Positions 1-8,124 of a stretch of 64,000 nucleotides of DNA are shown here, piece after piece. This DNA comes from Leadbetterella byssophila DSM 17132 (lineage in GTDB: Bacteria > Bacteroidota > Bacteroidia > Cytophagales > Spirosomataceae). The position numbers and the translations under genes were made by a program. The notes beneath the pieces are model-generated. The model did not search any database. It had not been told where the DNA came from and saw only the letters and a program-made list of their open reading frames with translations. Every line of letters begins with the position of its first letter. Position 1 is the stretch's first letter. The stretch lies in NCBI RefSeq assembly GCF_000166395.1, contig NC_014655.1, positions 3,224,001 to 3,288,000 on the forward strand, read 5' to 3'.

Positions 1-648
1 TTCCATGCATCTGCTTCTAATGAAGACACCACCATGCCGGATCTGAACCAGTTCGTAAGTGAATATTGGAGACTACGCCTTCGTAGAACCATTCAGACTT
101 GGAAGACTAAGACCCTCCCTCGGACGGTTACGCATATCCTAAAAGAAAAAGACGATATCGTTCGCTTCTTCGAACAAACTAACCTGCAGAATCACCAGCA
201 AGACCGGGTGAAGTTTGTGTATCATCCTGACTTCATCTCAGCCACAAATCCATTGTTTGGGCTGGAATACTCACATTTCGTGAGAGGTTGTCATTTGGGA
301 ATCTTCCCAAGCTACTACGAACCTTGGGGTTACACGCCTCTGGAATGTATAGTAAGAGGTATACCTACAGTGACTTCTGACCTGTCAGGTTTCGGAGATT
401 ATATCCAGGGACTCATGGCAGATCATGAAAACATGGGAATATACGTGGTGAATAGGAAGGATCAGAACTTCAATAAGGCCGCTGATCAATTGGCAGAAAT
501 CTTATTCAAATTTGTCACCTTAAGTAGGAGAGAAAGAATCATGCAGAGAAATAGAGTCGAAAACATCTCAGACATTTTCGACTGGACTAATCTGCGTTCT
601 TATTATGACACGGCTCATGACCTAGCGCTGAAGAAACGCGGTCGTTAA
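1..648 (+). CDS. Glycogen synthase, GT3 (eukaryotic GYS-like) type, C-terminal part
   Basis: The frame is already open at base 1, eleven codons before the first Met, so this is the 3' end of a gene that begins outside the window. The visible 215 residues carry the GT3 signature of animal and yeast glycogen synthase: the GIFPSYYEPWGYTPLEC block around residues 100-115 (with the Glu of the retaining glycosyltransferase site) followed by GIPTVTSDLSGFG. The family transfers glucose from a nucleotide sugar to the non-reducing end of glycogen in the cytoplasm. GT3 synthases are known in Bacteroidota, where they often replace the GT5 enzyme GlgA. The stop overlaps the convergent desulfurase by four bases. 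Sugar-donor preference cannot be told from this fragment. Confidence 0.85.
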   Translation, partial: FHASASNEDTTMPDLNQFVSEYWRLRLRRTIQTWKTKTLPRTVTHILKEKDDIVRFFEQTNLQNHQQDRVKFVYHPDFISATNPLFGLEYSHFVRGCHLGIFPSYYEPWGYTPLECIVRGIPTVTSDLSGFGDYIQGLMADHENMGIYVVNRKDQNFNKAADQLAEILFKFVTLSRRERIMQRNRVENISDIFDWTNLRSYYDTAHDLALKKRGR

Positions 649-1784
649 GCGGTGAATATTCTTTGAAGGATCTGGATAGCTTGACGGATTTCCTCTTCTG
701 TAGTGAATCTACTGAAAGAGAAGCGGACATTCGCCCTTCCTCCGTCTACATTTAGGGCATTCAAAACATGTGAACCCTGGTTCGTTCCACTTGAGCAGGC
801 ACTACCTCCAGAGCAAGAGATTCCTTCGATGTCCAGGTTGAACAGGAGCATTTCATTATCCGGATGCTCAGGGAAGCTCACGTTTAATACTGTGTATAAG
901 CTGTTCTCTACATCTGCTGACCTACCGTTAAACTGTACGCCCGGAATCTTGTCTTTTAGCTCTTGGATCATTAGGGCCTTGATTCCTTTCACGTGTCTTT
1001 GATGCTCTTGTAGTTCCGCATTGGCCAGCTCTAAAGCTTTTGCTAAGCCTATGATGCCGTAAAGGTTTTCTGTACCTCCACGCATGTTTCTTTCTTGAGC
1101 TCCTCCATGTATGAAAGGAGAGATGCGGTGGTTAGCGTTGATGTATAAGAAACCTACACCTTTTGGGCCATGGAACTTGTGCGCAGCACCTACGATAAAA
1201 TCCACCGGAAGCGTTTGAAGGTCAAAAGCATAATGACCCATGGTCTGTACGGTATCAGAGTGGAAAAGAGCGTTATACTCTCTGGCTATTTCACCTACTT
1301 TGTGCAGGTCTAGAAGGTTAGCAATTTCATTATTACCGTGCATCAAGGAAATCATGCTATTGGGCTCATTTTCCAGGATGGCTGGCAAAGAGTCAATGTC
1401 CAGAACGCCTTGTGAATCATTCTCTAGGAAGGTAACTTTGATTTTCCCTGCGTGTTCCAGATGTTCCAAAGTATGTAGAACGGCGTGGTGCTCTAATCTG
1501 CTGGAAACTATATGTTTAATGCCCAAAGTTGCTACGCTTTGAGATATAGCCGTGTTATCTGCTTCTGTACCACCTGAAGTAAAGAAGATCTCTCCCGGTG
1601 AAGTATTTAAAAGCGAGGCCACGGTCTTTCGAGCGTTCTCTATCGCACTTTTAACCTTTCTACCATGGGAATGGATAGAAGATGGGTTGCCAAAAAAATC
1701 AGTAAGATAAGGCATCATTACTTCTAAGACCGCGGGATCAATGGGCGTAGTTGCCGCATTATCAAGATAAATCTTCTTTGTCAT
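645..1784 (-). CDS. Cysteine desulfurase (NifS/IscS family, PLP enzyme)
   Basis: This fold-type I aminotransferase-like enzyme takes sulfur from cysteine for Fe-S clusters and thio-modification. It opens with the family hallmark YLDNAATTP, has the PLP-binding lysine in AAHKFHGPKG near residue 203 and the persulfide cysteine in GSACSSG near residue 330. Length (379 aa) is normal. I start it at the ATG at 1784 (MTKKIYLDN), not the TTG at 1796, because a TAACTTTG -7 box at 1805-1812 would put the transcript start almost on that TTG. The spacing of the catalytic Cys loop resembles the NifS/IscS group; which subgroup is not decided by the sequence alone. It is monocistronic between the glycogen synthase end and the S10 peptidase terminator. 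Confidence 0.93.
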   Translation of the reverse strand: MTKKIYLDNAATTPIDPAVLEVMMPYLTDFFGNPSSIHSHGRKVKSAIENARKTVASLLNTSPGEIFFTSGGTEADNTAISQSVATLGIKHIVSSRLEHHAVLHTLEHLEHAGKIKVTFLENDSQGVLDIDSLPAILENEPNSMISLMHGNNEIANLLDLHKVGEIAREYNALFHSDTVQTMGHYAFDLQTLPVDFIVGAAHKFHGPKGVGFLYINANHRISPFIHGGAQERNMRGGTENLYGIIGLAKALELANAELQEHQRHVKGIKALMIQELKDKIPGVQFNGRSADVENSLYTVLNVSFPEHPDNEMLLFNLDIEGISCSGGSACSSGTNQGSHVLNALNVDGGRANVRFSFSRFTTEEEIRQAIQILQRIFTA

Positions 1785-1804
1785 GCTTCTTTTCAAGTGG
1801 ATTG

Positions 1805-1812
1805 CAAAGTTA
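1805..1812 (-). promoter_or_regulatory. -7 promoter box of the cysteine desulfurase gene
   Basis: On the minus strand this reads TAACTTTG, an exact match to the Bacteroidota -7 consensus TAnnTTTG, about 20 bases before the ATG at 1784. I see no TTG at the expected -33 distance, so the call rests on the -7 box and position. Confidence 0.5.
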
Positions 1813-1846
1813 GGAAACAGTTTGAGAAGATGCTTGTTATGCGAAC

Positions 1847-1880
1847 AAAAAAAAGCTTGCAGTCCTAAGACCGCAAGCTT
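1847..1880 (-). terminator. Rho-independent terminator of the S10 peptidase operon
   Basis: Read on the minus strand, AAGCTTGC and GCAAGCTT form an 8-bp stem that continues, after one mismatch, into GTC/GAC around a TTAG loop. Eight T follow directly (1854 down to 1847). It lies 20 bases after the stop codon of the peptidase gene. Confidence 0.85.
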
Positions 1881-1900
1881 GAGTTTACGTATAGTTAGGG

Positions 1901-3472
1901 TTAATATTTCGCTGGAGTGCCTTCTTTTGGAGTAGTTTTCTTAATGAAATCTCTCAAATCATCATTAGCTTGAATTAAGTCTTCTTTACGTAAATACATC
2001 ATGTGACCTGAACGGTAACCTTTCCAGTGAATTCTATCTTGTAACTTGCCTGCGGCATCCATTTGCCACATATTGTACTTAGAATTGAAATAGTCACAAG
2101 CGCCGTCATAGTATCCAGCTTGAGTGAATACATGAAGGTAAGGGTTCATGGCCATAGCCGCTCTTAGGTTCTCAGCTACATTCGTTCTGTCTTGTGTCCA
2201 TGGGTGAACCGGCCCAAACATATTGTACTTCAAGTCTGTTTTGAACTTCAATTCATCTCTCAGGTACATGTTGATCGGAGGAGTGAAAGAGTGTAACCAA
2301 GAAGTCAACTCCGAGTTGAAATCAGGACGTTCACCCGCATCCTTCTGATCTATACCTAAGTATCTTGAATCCAATCTACCTACAGTGTATCCTTTATCAC
2401 GTAGTAATTCTTTCCAGAAAAGGTTAGTGCTGATTTGAAGGTTATTTTGAAGTACTACTTCTTCTTTTAAACCTGCATACTTAGCTACTTTCGCTGCAAT
2501 AGCTTTTCTTTTTTCCGGAGACATGCTACCGCCTTGAACTAGAGCAGGTAGGTACTCTTCTACTGTAAACTTCTCTACTTCAGGAAGCATGGCAGTCAGG
2601 TCTTTACTTTGAAGACTATTGTCAAGCGCTTTGTGGTACCATGCAGTAGCCGCAAAGTACGGTAAACGTAGGCCGGCAGCATTAACCTGATCTCTGTTGA
2701 TACCTAATTCTGTTGGCGAAACTAAGATTACACCGTTAAGGTACATCCAGTGGTTATTTTGAAGTTCATAAGCCAAACCAGATACACGAGTGGTACCGTA
2801 GCTTTCGCCGATCAAGTATTTAGGTGAAGCCCAACGGTTCACACGGCTTACCCAAGTGTTTAACCATTCTGCTAAGTATTTGATATCAGCGTTAACACCA
2901 AAGAAAGTACTTTTTGGTGCGGAGGCGTCAATTATCCTGCTGAATCCTGTGTTCACAGGGTCAATATAGATGATATCTGCAACGTCTAGGATAGAGTAAG
3001 GGTTGTCCTTGTATCCGTAAGGTTGTACAGGATAACCTTCATCGTCAATGTTAAGGATTTTCGGTCCGGTGTAGGCGATGTGCATCCAAACGGAAGCAGA
3101 TCCAGGGCCACCGTTGAAAGAGAAAACTAAAGGTCTTTTCGACTTATCTTTTACATCTGTTCTCTCATAATAAGTATAAAAACATGAAGCTATGATTTTT
3201 GCATTTTCATCCCAGACCGGTTGGGTACCCGCTACTGCCTTATAAGGAACTCTTTGCCCTTTGATGGTTACAGAGGATTCTGTTACCACATTCATGTCAG
3301 GGTCTAAGGTTCTAGACTTAGATACTTCACCTTTAGGTGCATTAGCGGCCGCAGGAGCTGCTTGTGTAGGAGCCGGTACAGGACCTCCGGGTGCACCCCC
3401 AGGACCTCTTTGCTGTGCTATGGCAGCAGCTGAGGATATCAAGAGGCTGATCAGGAATAAACTTTTCTTCAT
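1901..3472 (-). CDS. Secreted serine carboxypeptidase-like peptidase, family S10
   Basis: An N-terminal signal peptide (about residues 1-20, ending AIAQ) is followed by a low-complexity Gly/Pro/Ala stretch to about residue 47, probably a flexible linker. The catalytic domain has the oxyanion motif FNGGPGSAS near residue 120, the nucleophile Ser in GESYG at about 224, a likely acid in YYDGACDYF and the catalytic His in SGHMMYL near the C-terminus. S10 enzymes release C-terminal residues from peptides at acidic to neutral pH. The product should be periplasmic or outer-membrane associated. The gene is the last of a lytS-lytT-peptidase operon, beginning 8 bases after the lytT stop, and ends at a strong terminator. 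Joint transcription is inferred from spacing. Confidence 0.9.
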   Translation of the reverse strand: MKKSLFLISLLISSAAAIAQQRGPGGAPGGPVPAPTQAAPAAANAPKGEVSKSRTLDPDMNVVTESSVTIKGQRVPYKAVAGTQPVWDENAKIIASCFYTYYERTDVKDKSKRPLVFSFNGGPGSASVWMHIAYTGPKILNIDDEGYPVQPYGYKDNPYSILDVADIIYIDPVNTGFSRIIDASAPKSTFFGVNADIKYLAEWLNTWVSRVNRWASPKYLIGESYGTTRVSGLAYELQNNHWMYLNGVILVSPTELGINRDQVNAAGLRLPYFAATAWYHKALDNSLQSKDLTAMLPEVEKFTVEEYLPALVQGGSMSPEKRKAIAAKVAKYAGLKEEVVLQNNLQISTNLFWKELLRDKGYTVGRLDSRYLGIDQKDAGERPDFNSELTSWLHSFTPPINMYLRDELKFKTDLKYNMFGPVHPWTQDRTNVAENLRAAMAMNPYLHVFTQAGYYDGACDYFNSKYNMWQMDAAGKLQDRIHWKGYRSGHMMYLRKEDLIQANDDLRDFIKKTTPKEGTPAKY

Positions 3473-3480
3473 AGTTTAGG

Positions 3481-4194
3481 TTATTTATTATATTTAATTG
3501 CTTCTAAAAGACTTTCCATGCTGCTGTCACTAACCGGGATTTCATATTTCCCAATGCTGATTCTATGGTTTCTAATAGATTCAATCTTATCCAGGTTGAC
3601 GATAAACGACTTTTGAACTCTTAAAAACTTACCCGTTGGTAACTTCTCTTCTATACCTTTAAGCGTTGATTTAGTCAATATGGGATGAGTGGCCGTATTT
3701 ACGAATATCTTGATATAATCCTTCAAACCTTCAATATGGGTGATAGTATCAAAGTTTACTTTGACCAGTGAATACTCTACATTGACGAACATATAGTCTA
3801 AACCACTTGTACTTGGTGTAGGCTCTCCGTTAAGCATCTTGAACCTTTCGTAGGCCTTATTCGCCGCCTTAGTAAATCTTTCTATGCTTACCGGCTTCAT
3901 CAAATAGTCAATCACCTCAAGATTGTAGGATTCCACCGCAAATTCCTCATATGCGGTAACAAAGATGATCATGGGTTTACGGGTTAAGCTCTCCACGAAC
4001 TTCGTTCCCGTCATACCAGGCATCTGTATATCTAAGAAGATCAAATCTACTTCTGTAGAGTCCAATAACTTCAGGGCCTCAAAAGCATTTTTTGCCGTGC
4101 CAACAAGCTCCAGGAAGGGGATCAAATGGATGTTTTCTACCATGAGATTTCTTCCCAAAGGCTCATCATCCACCACTATACAACGCAACTTCAT
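3481..4194 (-). CDS. LytTR-family response regulator (LytT/AlgR type)
   Basis: The receiver domain (about 1-120) has the acidic pair DDEP at 9-12, the phospho-accepting Asp55 in LIFLDIQMPG and the conserved Lys in DYLMKPVS near 105. The LytTR DNA-binding domain fills about 130-235 with the usual HIEGLKDYIKI and FLRVQKSFIVN segments. LytTR proteins bind imperfect direct repeats. The start overlaps the stop of the upstream histidine kinase by four bases (ATGA), so translation is probably coupled. The kinase is its obvious partner; the peptidase downstream and the divergent TonB receptor are plausible targets, which is inference. Confidence 0.94.
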   Translation of the reverse strand: MKLRCIVVDDEPLGRNLMVENIHLIPFLELVGTAKNAFEALKLLDSTEVDLIFLDIQMPGMTGTKFVESLTRKPMIIFVTAYEEFAVESYNLEVIDYLMKPVSIERFTKAANKAYERFKMLNGEPTPSTSGLDYMFVNVEYSLVKVNFDTITHIEGLKDYIKIFVNTATHPILTKSTLKGIEEKLPTGKFLRVQKSFIVNLDKIESIRNHRISIGKYEIPVSDSSMESLLEAIKYNK

Positions 4195-5219
4195 TTTTCC
4201 GATTTTTTAAGGATTAATCTCAAATATACGTCAAATATTCCGTTCTTTTCCCCTAGTTCCAAGCTATGGGAGCCTGGGTATAGCAGCTCAATTCTCCTCC
4301 TGACGTTCTTTATACCTATACCACTGTCCTTATCTTTAGGTTCTTCTTCCGCGGTACTACACTTGTTTTGAACGCGGAACTGTATCACCTTATCTTCCAA
4401 AATTTGTAAATCAATGCTGATAAAAGGATCTTTTATTAAGCCCACTCCATGCTTGAATGCATTTTCCACAAAAGGAATCAATAACATAGGTTCTATAGCA
4501 AGTCCAGTAGGATTTCCTGTAATTCTAATTTGGATATCCGCATCCTCTCCGAACCTTACCTTCTGTAATCCTACATAGTTCTCCAGATACTCGATCTCTT
4601 TTTCAAGCAATACGTTCTTATTCTCTGATTCATAGAGCATGTAACGGATCAACTTAGAAAGTTCTATGGTAACCTTCTCTGCATTTTCTGATTTGATACG
4701 AATCAGATAAACTATGCTGTTCAGAATATTAAATATAAAGTGAGGGCTAATCTGCGAGCGTAGGAAGGCTAATTCAGAAAGCATTCTCTCTGATTTCTCC
4801 TGTTGGGCTTTTCTAGTTTGTGCCAAAATTAAAGTGATCAAACCGTACAGAGTACTCATTCCTGTCACAAACAGTACAGGGAACAGAGTACGGGCATCAT
4901 AAAATCTAACCACATGTATGTCTACCAAATAATCTTTCAGTTGGACATATGCCGTTAGATAAACCACAAAGAAAATAGCCAGGCTCAAAAAGTATTTGCC
5001 GGTTTTTCCTTTATGTAAAAATTTGGGGGCTAAGATTTCTGCGTTGATATAAAAAAAGGGAATGCCTAATAGGCTGGCAGGGAGAATTAACATCTGATAT
5101 TCCAAACGCTTCTCTGCTCCATCAAGTATGGCATTCAGGATAGGTAATACTATCCATAAAAACCAAAATGCGATGGAGAATATACCGCGAAATAGAATAT
5201 CGTTTCTAAATGTCTTCAA
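4191..5219 (-). CDS. Sensor histidine kinase, LytS/YehU type (His_kinase family)
   Basis: Four hydrophobic segments occupy roughly residues 10-140, with no large extracellular domain, and the cytoplasmic part carries the phospho-acceptor His160 in QISPHFIFN followed by the ATP-binding N-box in PFVENAFKHG and G-box in GIGIKNVRRR. This is the PF06580-type kinase that pairs with LytTR regulators. A stimulus sensed within or near the membrane is likely because loops between helices are short. It is the first gene of a three-gene operon (lytS-lytT-S10 peptidase) and is transcribed away from the TonB receptor at 5511. A minus-strand TTACTTTG at 5282-5289, close to but not identical with TAnnTTTG, may be its -7 box. 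Confidence 0.93.
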   Translation of the reverse strand: MKTFRNDILFRGIFSIAFWFLWIVLPILNAILDGAEKRLEYQMLILPASLLGIPFFYINAEILAPKFLHKGKTGKYFLSLAIFFVVYLTAYVQLKDYLVDIHVVRFYDARTLFPVLFVTGMSTLYGLITLILAQTRKAQQEKSERMLSELAFLRSQISPHFIFNILNSIVYLIRIKSENAEKVTIELSKLIRYMLYESENKNVLLEKEIEYLENYVGLQKVRFGEDADIQIRITGNPTGLAIEPMLLIPFVENAFKHGVGLIKDPFISIDLQILEDKVIQFRVQNKCSTAEEEPKDKDSGIGIKNVRRRIELLYPGSHSLELGEKNGIFDVYLRLILKKSEK

Positions 5220-5358
5220 ATTATTCTTGTGAGTTAATGCAATTTTATACTTTATTCTATATGCTTTATACGGAATAAGACCAAAGTAAATAATTTATAG
5301 ATTTAATGCTGAGTTTTAGGCGATTTAGCTCATAGCTCATCATACAAATACTTTGTCT

Positions 5359-5379
5359 AATCAGAAATTGCTTCTGATT
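5359..5379. promoter_or_regulatory. Inverted repeat in the lytS / TonB-receptor divergent region
   Basis: AATCAGAA (5359-5366) and TTCTGATT (5372-5379) are perfect 8-base inverted arms around a 5-base spacer, near the middle of the 291-base divergent region. A tandem 7-base repeat TAGCTCA x2 sits at 5326-5339. It could be a regulator site or a small hairpin with a short T run on the plus strand. LytTR regulators usually bind direct, not inverted, repeats, so the link to LytT is open. Confidence 0.35.
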
Positions 5380-5450
5380 TTCAATATTTTAGTAAGCTTA
5401 TCGGTAAGTATCTCCCGTTTACCTATAATATTTTGCCTCTGATCTAATAA

Positions 5451-5484
5451 TTGTAGGTCTCTTCAGTTTCTCACTCTAACTTTG
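5451..5484 (+). promoter_or_regulatory. Promoter of the first TonB-receptor gene
   Basis: A TTG at 5451-5453 and TAACTTTG at 5477-5484 are separated by 23 bases, which fits the Bacteroidota -33/-7 arrangement. The ATG at 5511 follows 26 bases after the -7 box, with an A/T-rich leader and no Shine-Dalgarno sequence. Confidence 0.6.
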
Positions 5485-5510
5485 TAGGGAAATTATTAAA
5501 TAACCAATTA

Positions 5511-7955
5511 ATGTTTAAGAAACTATTACTTTTATTATTTCTAGCACACTTTAGTTTTGCACAAGGTGGGGATGCGAAGATCAGTGGGGTATTATTAGAC
5601 AGCACCACAAAAAGCCCTGTAGAATTTGCTACTTTAGCACTATACAAAGTACCAAACTTACAACAGCCTATAGATGGCTCTATGACTGACGAGAAAGGTA
5701 AGTTTGAATTGAAAGGATTAGCTTACGGAGATTACGTAATCAAATTTACTTTCTTAGGATACGAAGAAAAAAGATCTGAGGTGATTTCTGTGAATCAAAA
5801 GAACATAAATCTTGGCCAAATCTTTATTCAACCTTCCGCTACGCAATTAAAAGAAGTAGAAATTACAGGCCAAGCCGCGGTGATTGAAGAGCGCGTAGAC
5901 AGATTAGTTTATAATGCGGATAAAGACATCACCTCAAAAGGAGGAGACGCTACGGAGATCTTGCGTAAAGTGCCTCTTTTGTCCGTGGATCTTGATGGCA
6001 ATGTTCAATTACGCGGTAGTTCAAGTATTCGAGTTTTGATAAATAACAAGCCTTCTACCATTATGGCCACTTCCGTTGCTGATGCTTTAAAACAGATTCC
6101 GGCTGACCAAGTGAAAACTGTAGAAGTGATCACGTCTCCATCTGCAAAGTATGATGCTGAAGGTGCCACAGGTATTATTAATATCATTACGAAGAAGAAT
6201 AATCTGCAAGGATACTCTCTAAACGTTGATTTAGGAGGAGGAAACAGAGGAGGTAACCTGGGTTTAAACGGTAGTTTGAAGATGGGTAAACTAGGATTTA
6301 CCTTAGGTGGATTCGGGAGAGGAAACTGGAATCCTTCCAGCACAGAATTCTACCAGGAGGGCTTGACTCCTGACACATCTTACATTACTAGACAATATGG
6401 AGATGGTAAAGATAAAATGTGGATGGGTAGATATTCACTAGGCGTAGATTATGATATCAGCGCAAGTAAATCTATTAGCGGTGGTGCAAGGATGGGCTTG
6501 TTCTCGTTCAATAGAACGCAAGACTTGTTTATCGATGAGTTAATGAAAGTAGGAGGGACTAATATCCCACTTAGAAATTCTCATTTGGATGTTACGAATA
6601 AGATGCCAAATACCAGTTGGGATTTTAACTTGGATTATTTGCACATCATTAAACCTCAAAAGGAATTCAGTATTTCTACCCTGTACTCTACTGCTAACTC
6701 AAATTCAAGCTTTAGTAGAGTGCCTTTTGGCAATGGAACGCGTTTTGATAATGATAATGAGAACAAAAATCAGGAGTTTACACTTCAGACTGACTATACA
6801 TCTCCTATTTCTAAAAACCAATTGATAGAAGTGGGTGCCAAAGGTATCTTCAGAATGGTGGATTCTAAGTTTGAAAACCGTATGGGTAACGCGTTTGTTC
6901 AACCGGGCAATTTGGATTATAACCAAAACATTGGAGCCGCCTACCTAGGTTATACTTATTCCACCAAAGACAAATACGTCTTTAAAGTAGGAGGTAGGTA
7001 TGAATACACAGATATTTCCGCGTCTACATTAGTGATAGATCAGATCAGGAAATTGAACATCCCAGCGTATGGCAACTTCATTCCAAGTGTTAACATCTCT
7101 AAGACCTTCGCTAAGCTTTACACTGTGAAATTAGCCTATAATCAAAGGATACAAAGACCGGGTATGCAACACTTGAACCCGAATGAAAACCAATCCAATC
7201 CTTTGAGAATCTCAAGAGGTAATCCGGAATTGGATCCTGAGTTAAGTAATAACTTTGAAGCCGCTTTAAGCGCCGGTATTAAAAAATTGTATTTCAATTT
7301 CTCAGTATTTACACGCTTTACGGATAATGCCATCTCTTCCATGACTACACAGTTTGAAGAGAGAGGAGAAGGAGTAACCCTTACCACCTTTGAAAACGTA
7401 GGTAAAAGCAGAACCTCAGGTATTAACCTTTTTGGTAATTATCAGATAACTTCAAAATGGACACTTAACGGAGGAATTGAAGCCTTCCACATGGTGTACG
7501 AAGGTAAAGCACCGAACATAGATGGAATAAGCTTAGACTTCTCTTCTAAGGGATGGAACCTGAACGGTAGATTGATGAGCCAGATGACCCTAGCTAAAGG
7601 ATGGCAAATTCAAGGGTTTGGTTACCTAAGAGGAAATAGTCCGGTAGCGCAAGGTACCCAAAGCGGATGGGCGCATTATGCCCTTGGATTCCGTAAAGAA
7701 TTCAAGAATAAGAAAGGTAGCATAGGGTTGAATGCCCAAAACTTCCTAACAGAGAAAATGAAGTTCACATCTAAGCTTCATACTTTCCAAAACATTCAGG
7801 AAAATGTTGATTATAGGTATAACAGAGGCTTTAATGTTACGCTAAACTACAAGATAGGTAAGATGGGAGCTGAGGCTTTCAAACCTAAGAAAAGGGCGAA
7901 AGGAGTGCAGAACGATGACTTGAAAGATGCCGGTGATCAAAGCCAACAACAATAA
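5511..7955 (+). CDS. TonB-dependent receptor with outer-membrane beta-barrel (OMP_b-brl_3 type)
   Basis: A signal peptide (MFKKLLLLLFLAHFSFAQ) precedes a carboxypeptidase-regulatory-like Ig fold at about 22-105, a plug domain at about 120-225 (containing LRKVPLLSVDLDGNVQLRG and VEVITSPSAKYDAEGATGI), and a barrel to about residue 790. The C-terminus ends in a basic, Lys-rich then Gln-rich tail of some 25 residues, unusual because most barrels end in an aromatic residue. This receptor group lacks a SusD partner, and none lies nearby, so a glycan-uptake role is not supported; peptide or small-molecule import is possible. It faces the LytS/LytT/S10-peptidase operon across a shared control region and ends at a strong terminator. 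Confidence 0.88.
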   Translation: MFKKLLLLLFLAHFSFAQGGDAKISGVLLDSTTKSPVEFATLALYKVPNLQQPIDGSMTDEKGKFELKGLAYGDYVIKFTFLGYEEKRSEVISVNQKNINLGQIFIQPSATQLKEVEITGQAAVIEERVDRLVYNADKDITSKGGDATEILRKVPLLSVDLDGNVQLRGSSSIRVLINNKPSTIMATSVADALKQIPADQVKTVEVITSPSAKYDAEGATGIINIITKKNNLQGYSLNVDLGGGNRGGNLGLNGSLKMGKLGFTLGGFGRGNWNPSSTEFYQEGLTPDTSYITRQYGDGKDKMWMGRYSLGVDYDISASKSISGGARMGLFSFNRTQDLFIDELMKVGGTNIPLRNSHLDVTNKMPNTSWDFNLDYLHIIKPQKEFSISTLYSTANSNSSFSRVPFGNGTRFDNDNENKNQEFTLQTDYTSPISKNQLIEVGAKGIFRMVDSKFENRMGNAFVQPGNLDYNQNIGAAYLGYTYSTKDKYVFKVGGRYEYTDISASTLVIDQIRKLNIPAYGNFIPSVNISKTFAKLYTVKLAYNQRIQRPGMQHLNPNENQSNPLRISRGNPELDPELSNNFEAALSAGIKKLYFNFSVFTRFTDNAISSMTTQFEERGEGVTLTTFENVGKSRTSGINLFGNYQITSKWTLNGGIEAFHMVYEGKAPNIDGISLDFSSKGWNLNGRLMSQMTLAKGWQIQGFGYLRGNSPVAQGTQSGWAHYALGFRKEFKNKKGSIGLNAQNFLTEKMKFTSKLHTFQNIQENVDYRYNRGFNVTLNYKIGKMGAEAFKPKKRAKGVQNDDLKDAGDQSQQQ

Positions 7956-7963
7956 GAAAAGAG

Positions 7964-7987
7964 ACGTACCTTCGGGTACGTTTTTTT
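7964..7987 (+). terminator. Terminator of the first TonB-receptor gene
   Basis: CGTACC and GGTACG form a 6-bp stem (7 bp with the flanking A/T) capped by a stable TTCG tetraloop and followed by seven T. It begins 9 bases after the receptor stop codon. Confidence 0.92.
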
Positions 7988-8124
7988 ATGTCTAATTCTT
8001 TTGCATGTATATACATTAATTGCACAAACAGGAACTTTATTGTCTAGGAAATCCTTATATTACAAAATAGATTAAAACTCTGAAAAGGAGGGAATTTACA
8101 TTAGCCGTAGGAGGGCTTATAGGT

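Noticed and set aside
645-1796. TTG start at 1796 for the cysteine desulfurase
   Set aside because: It falls at or before the likely transcript start given the -7 box at 1805-1812; the ATG at 1784 starts the family-typical N-terminus.
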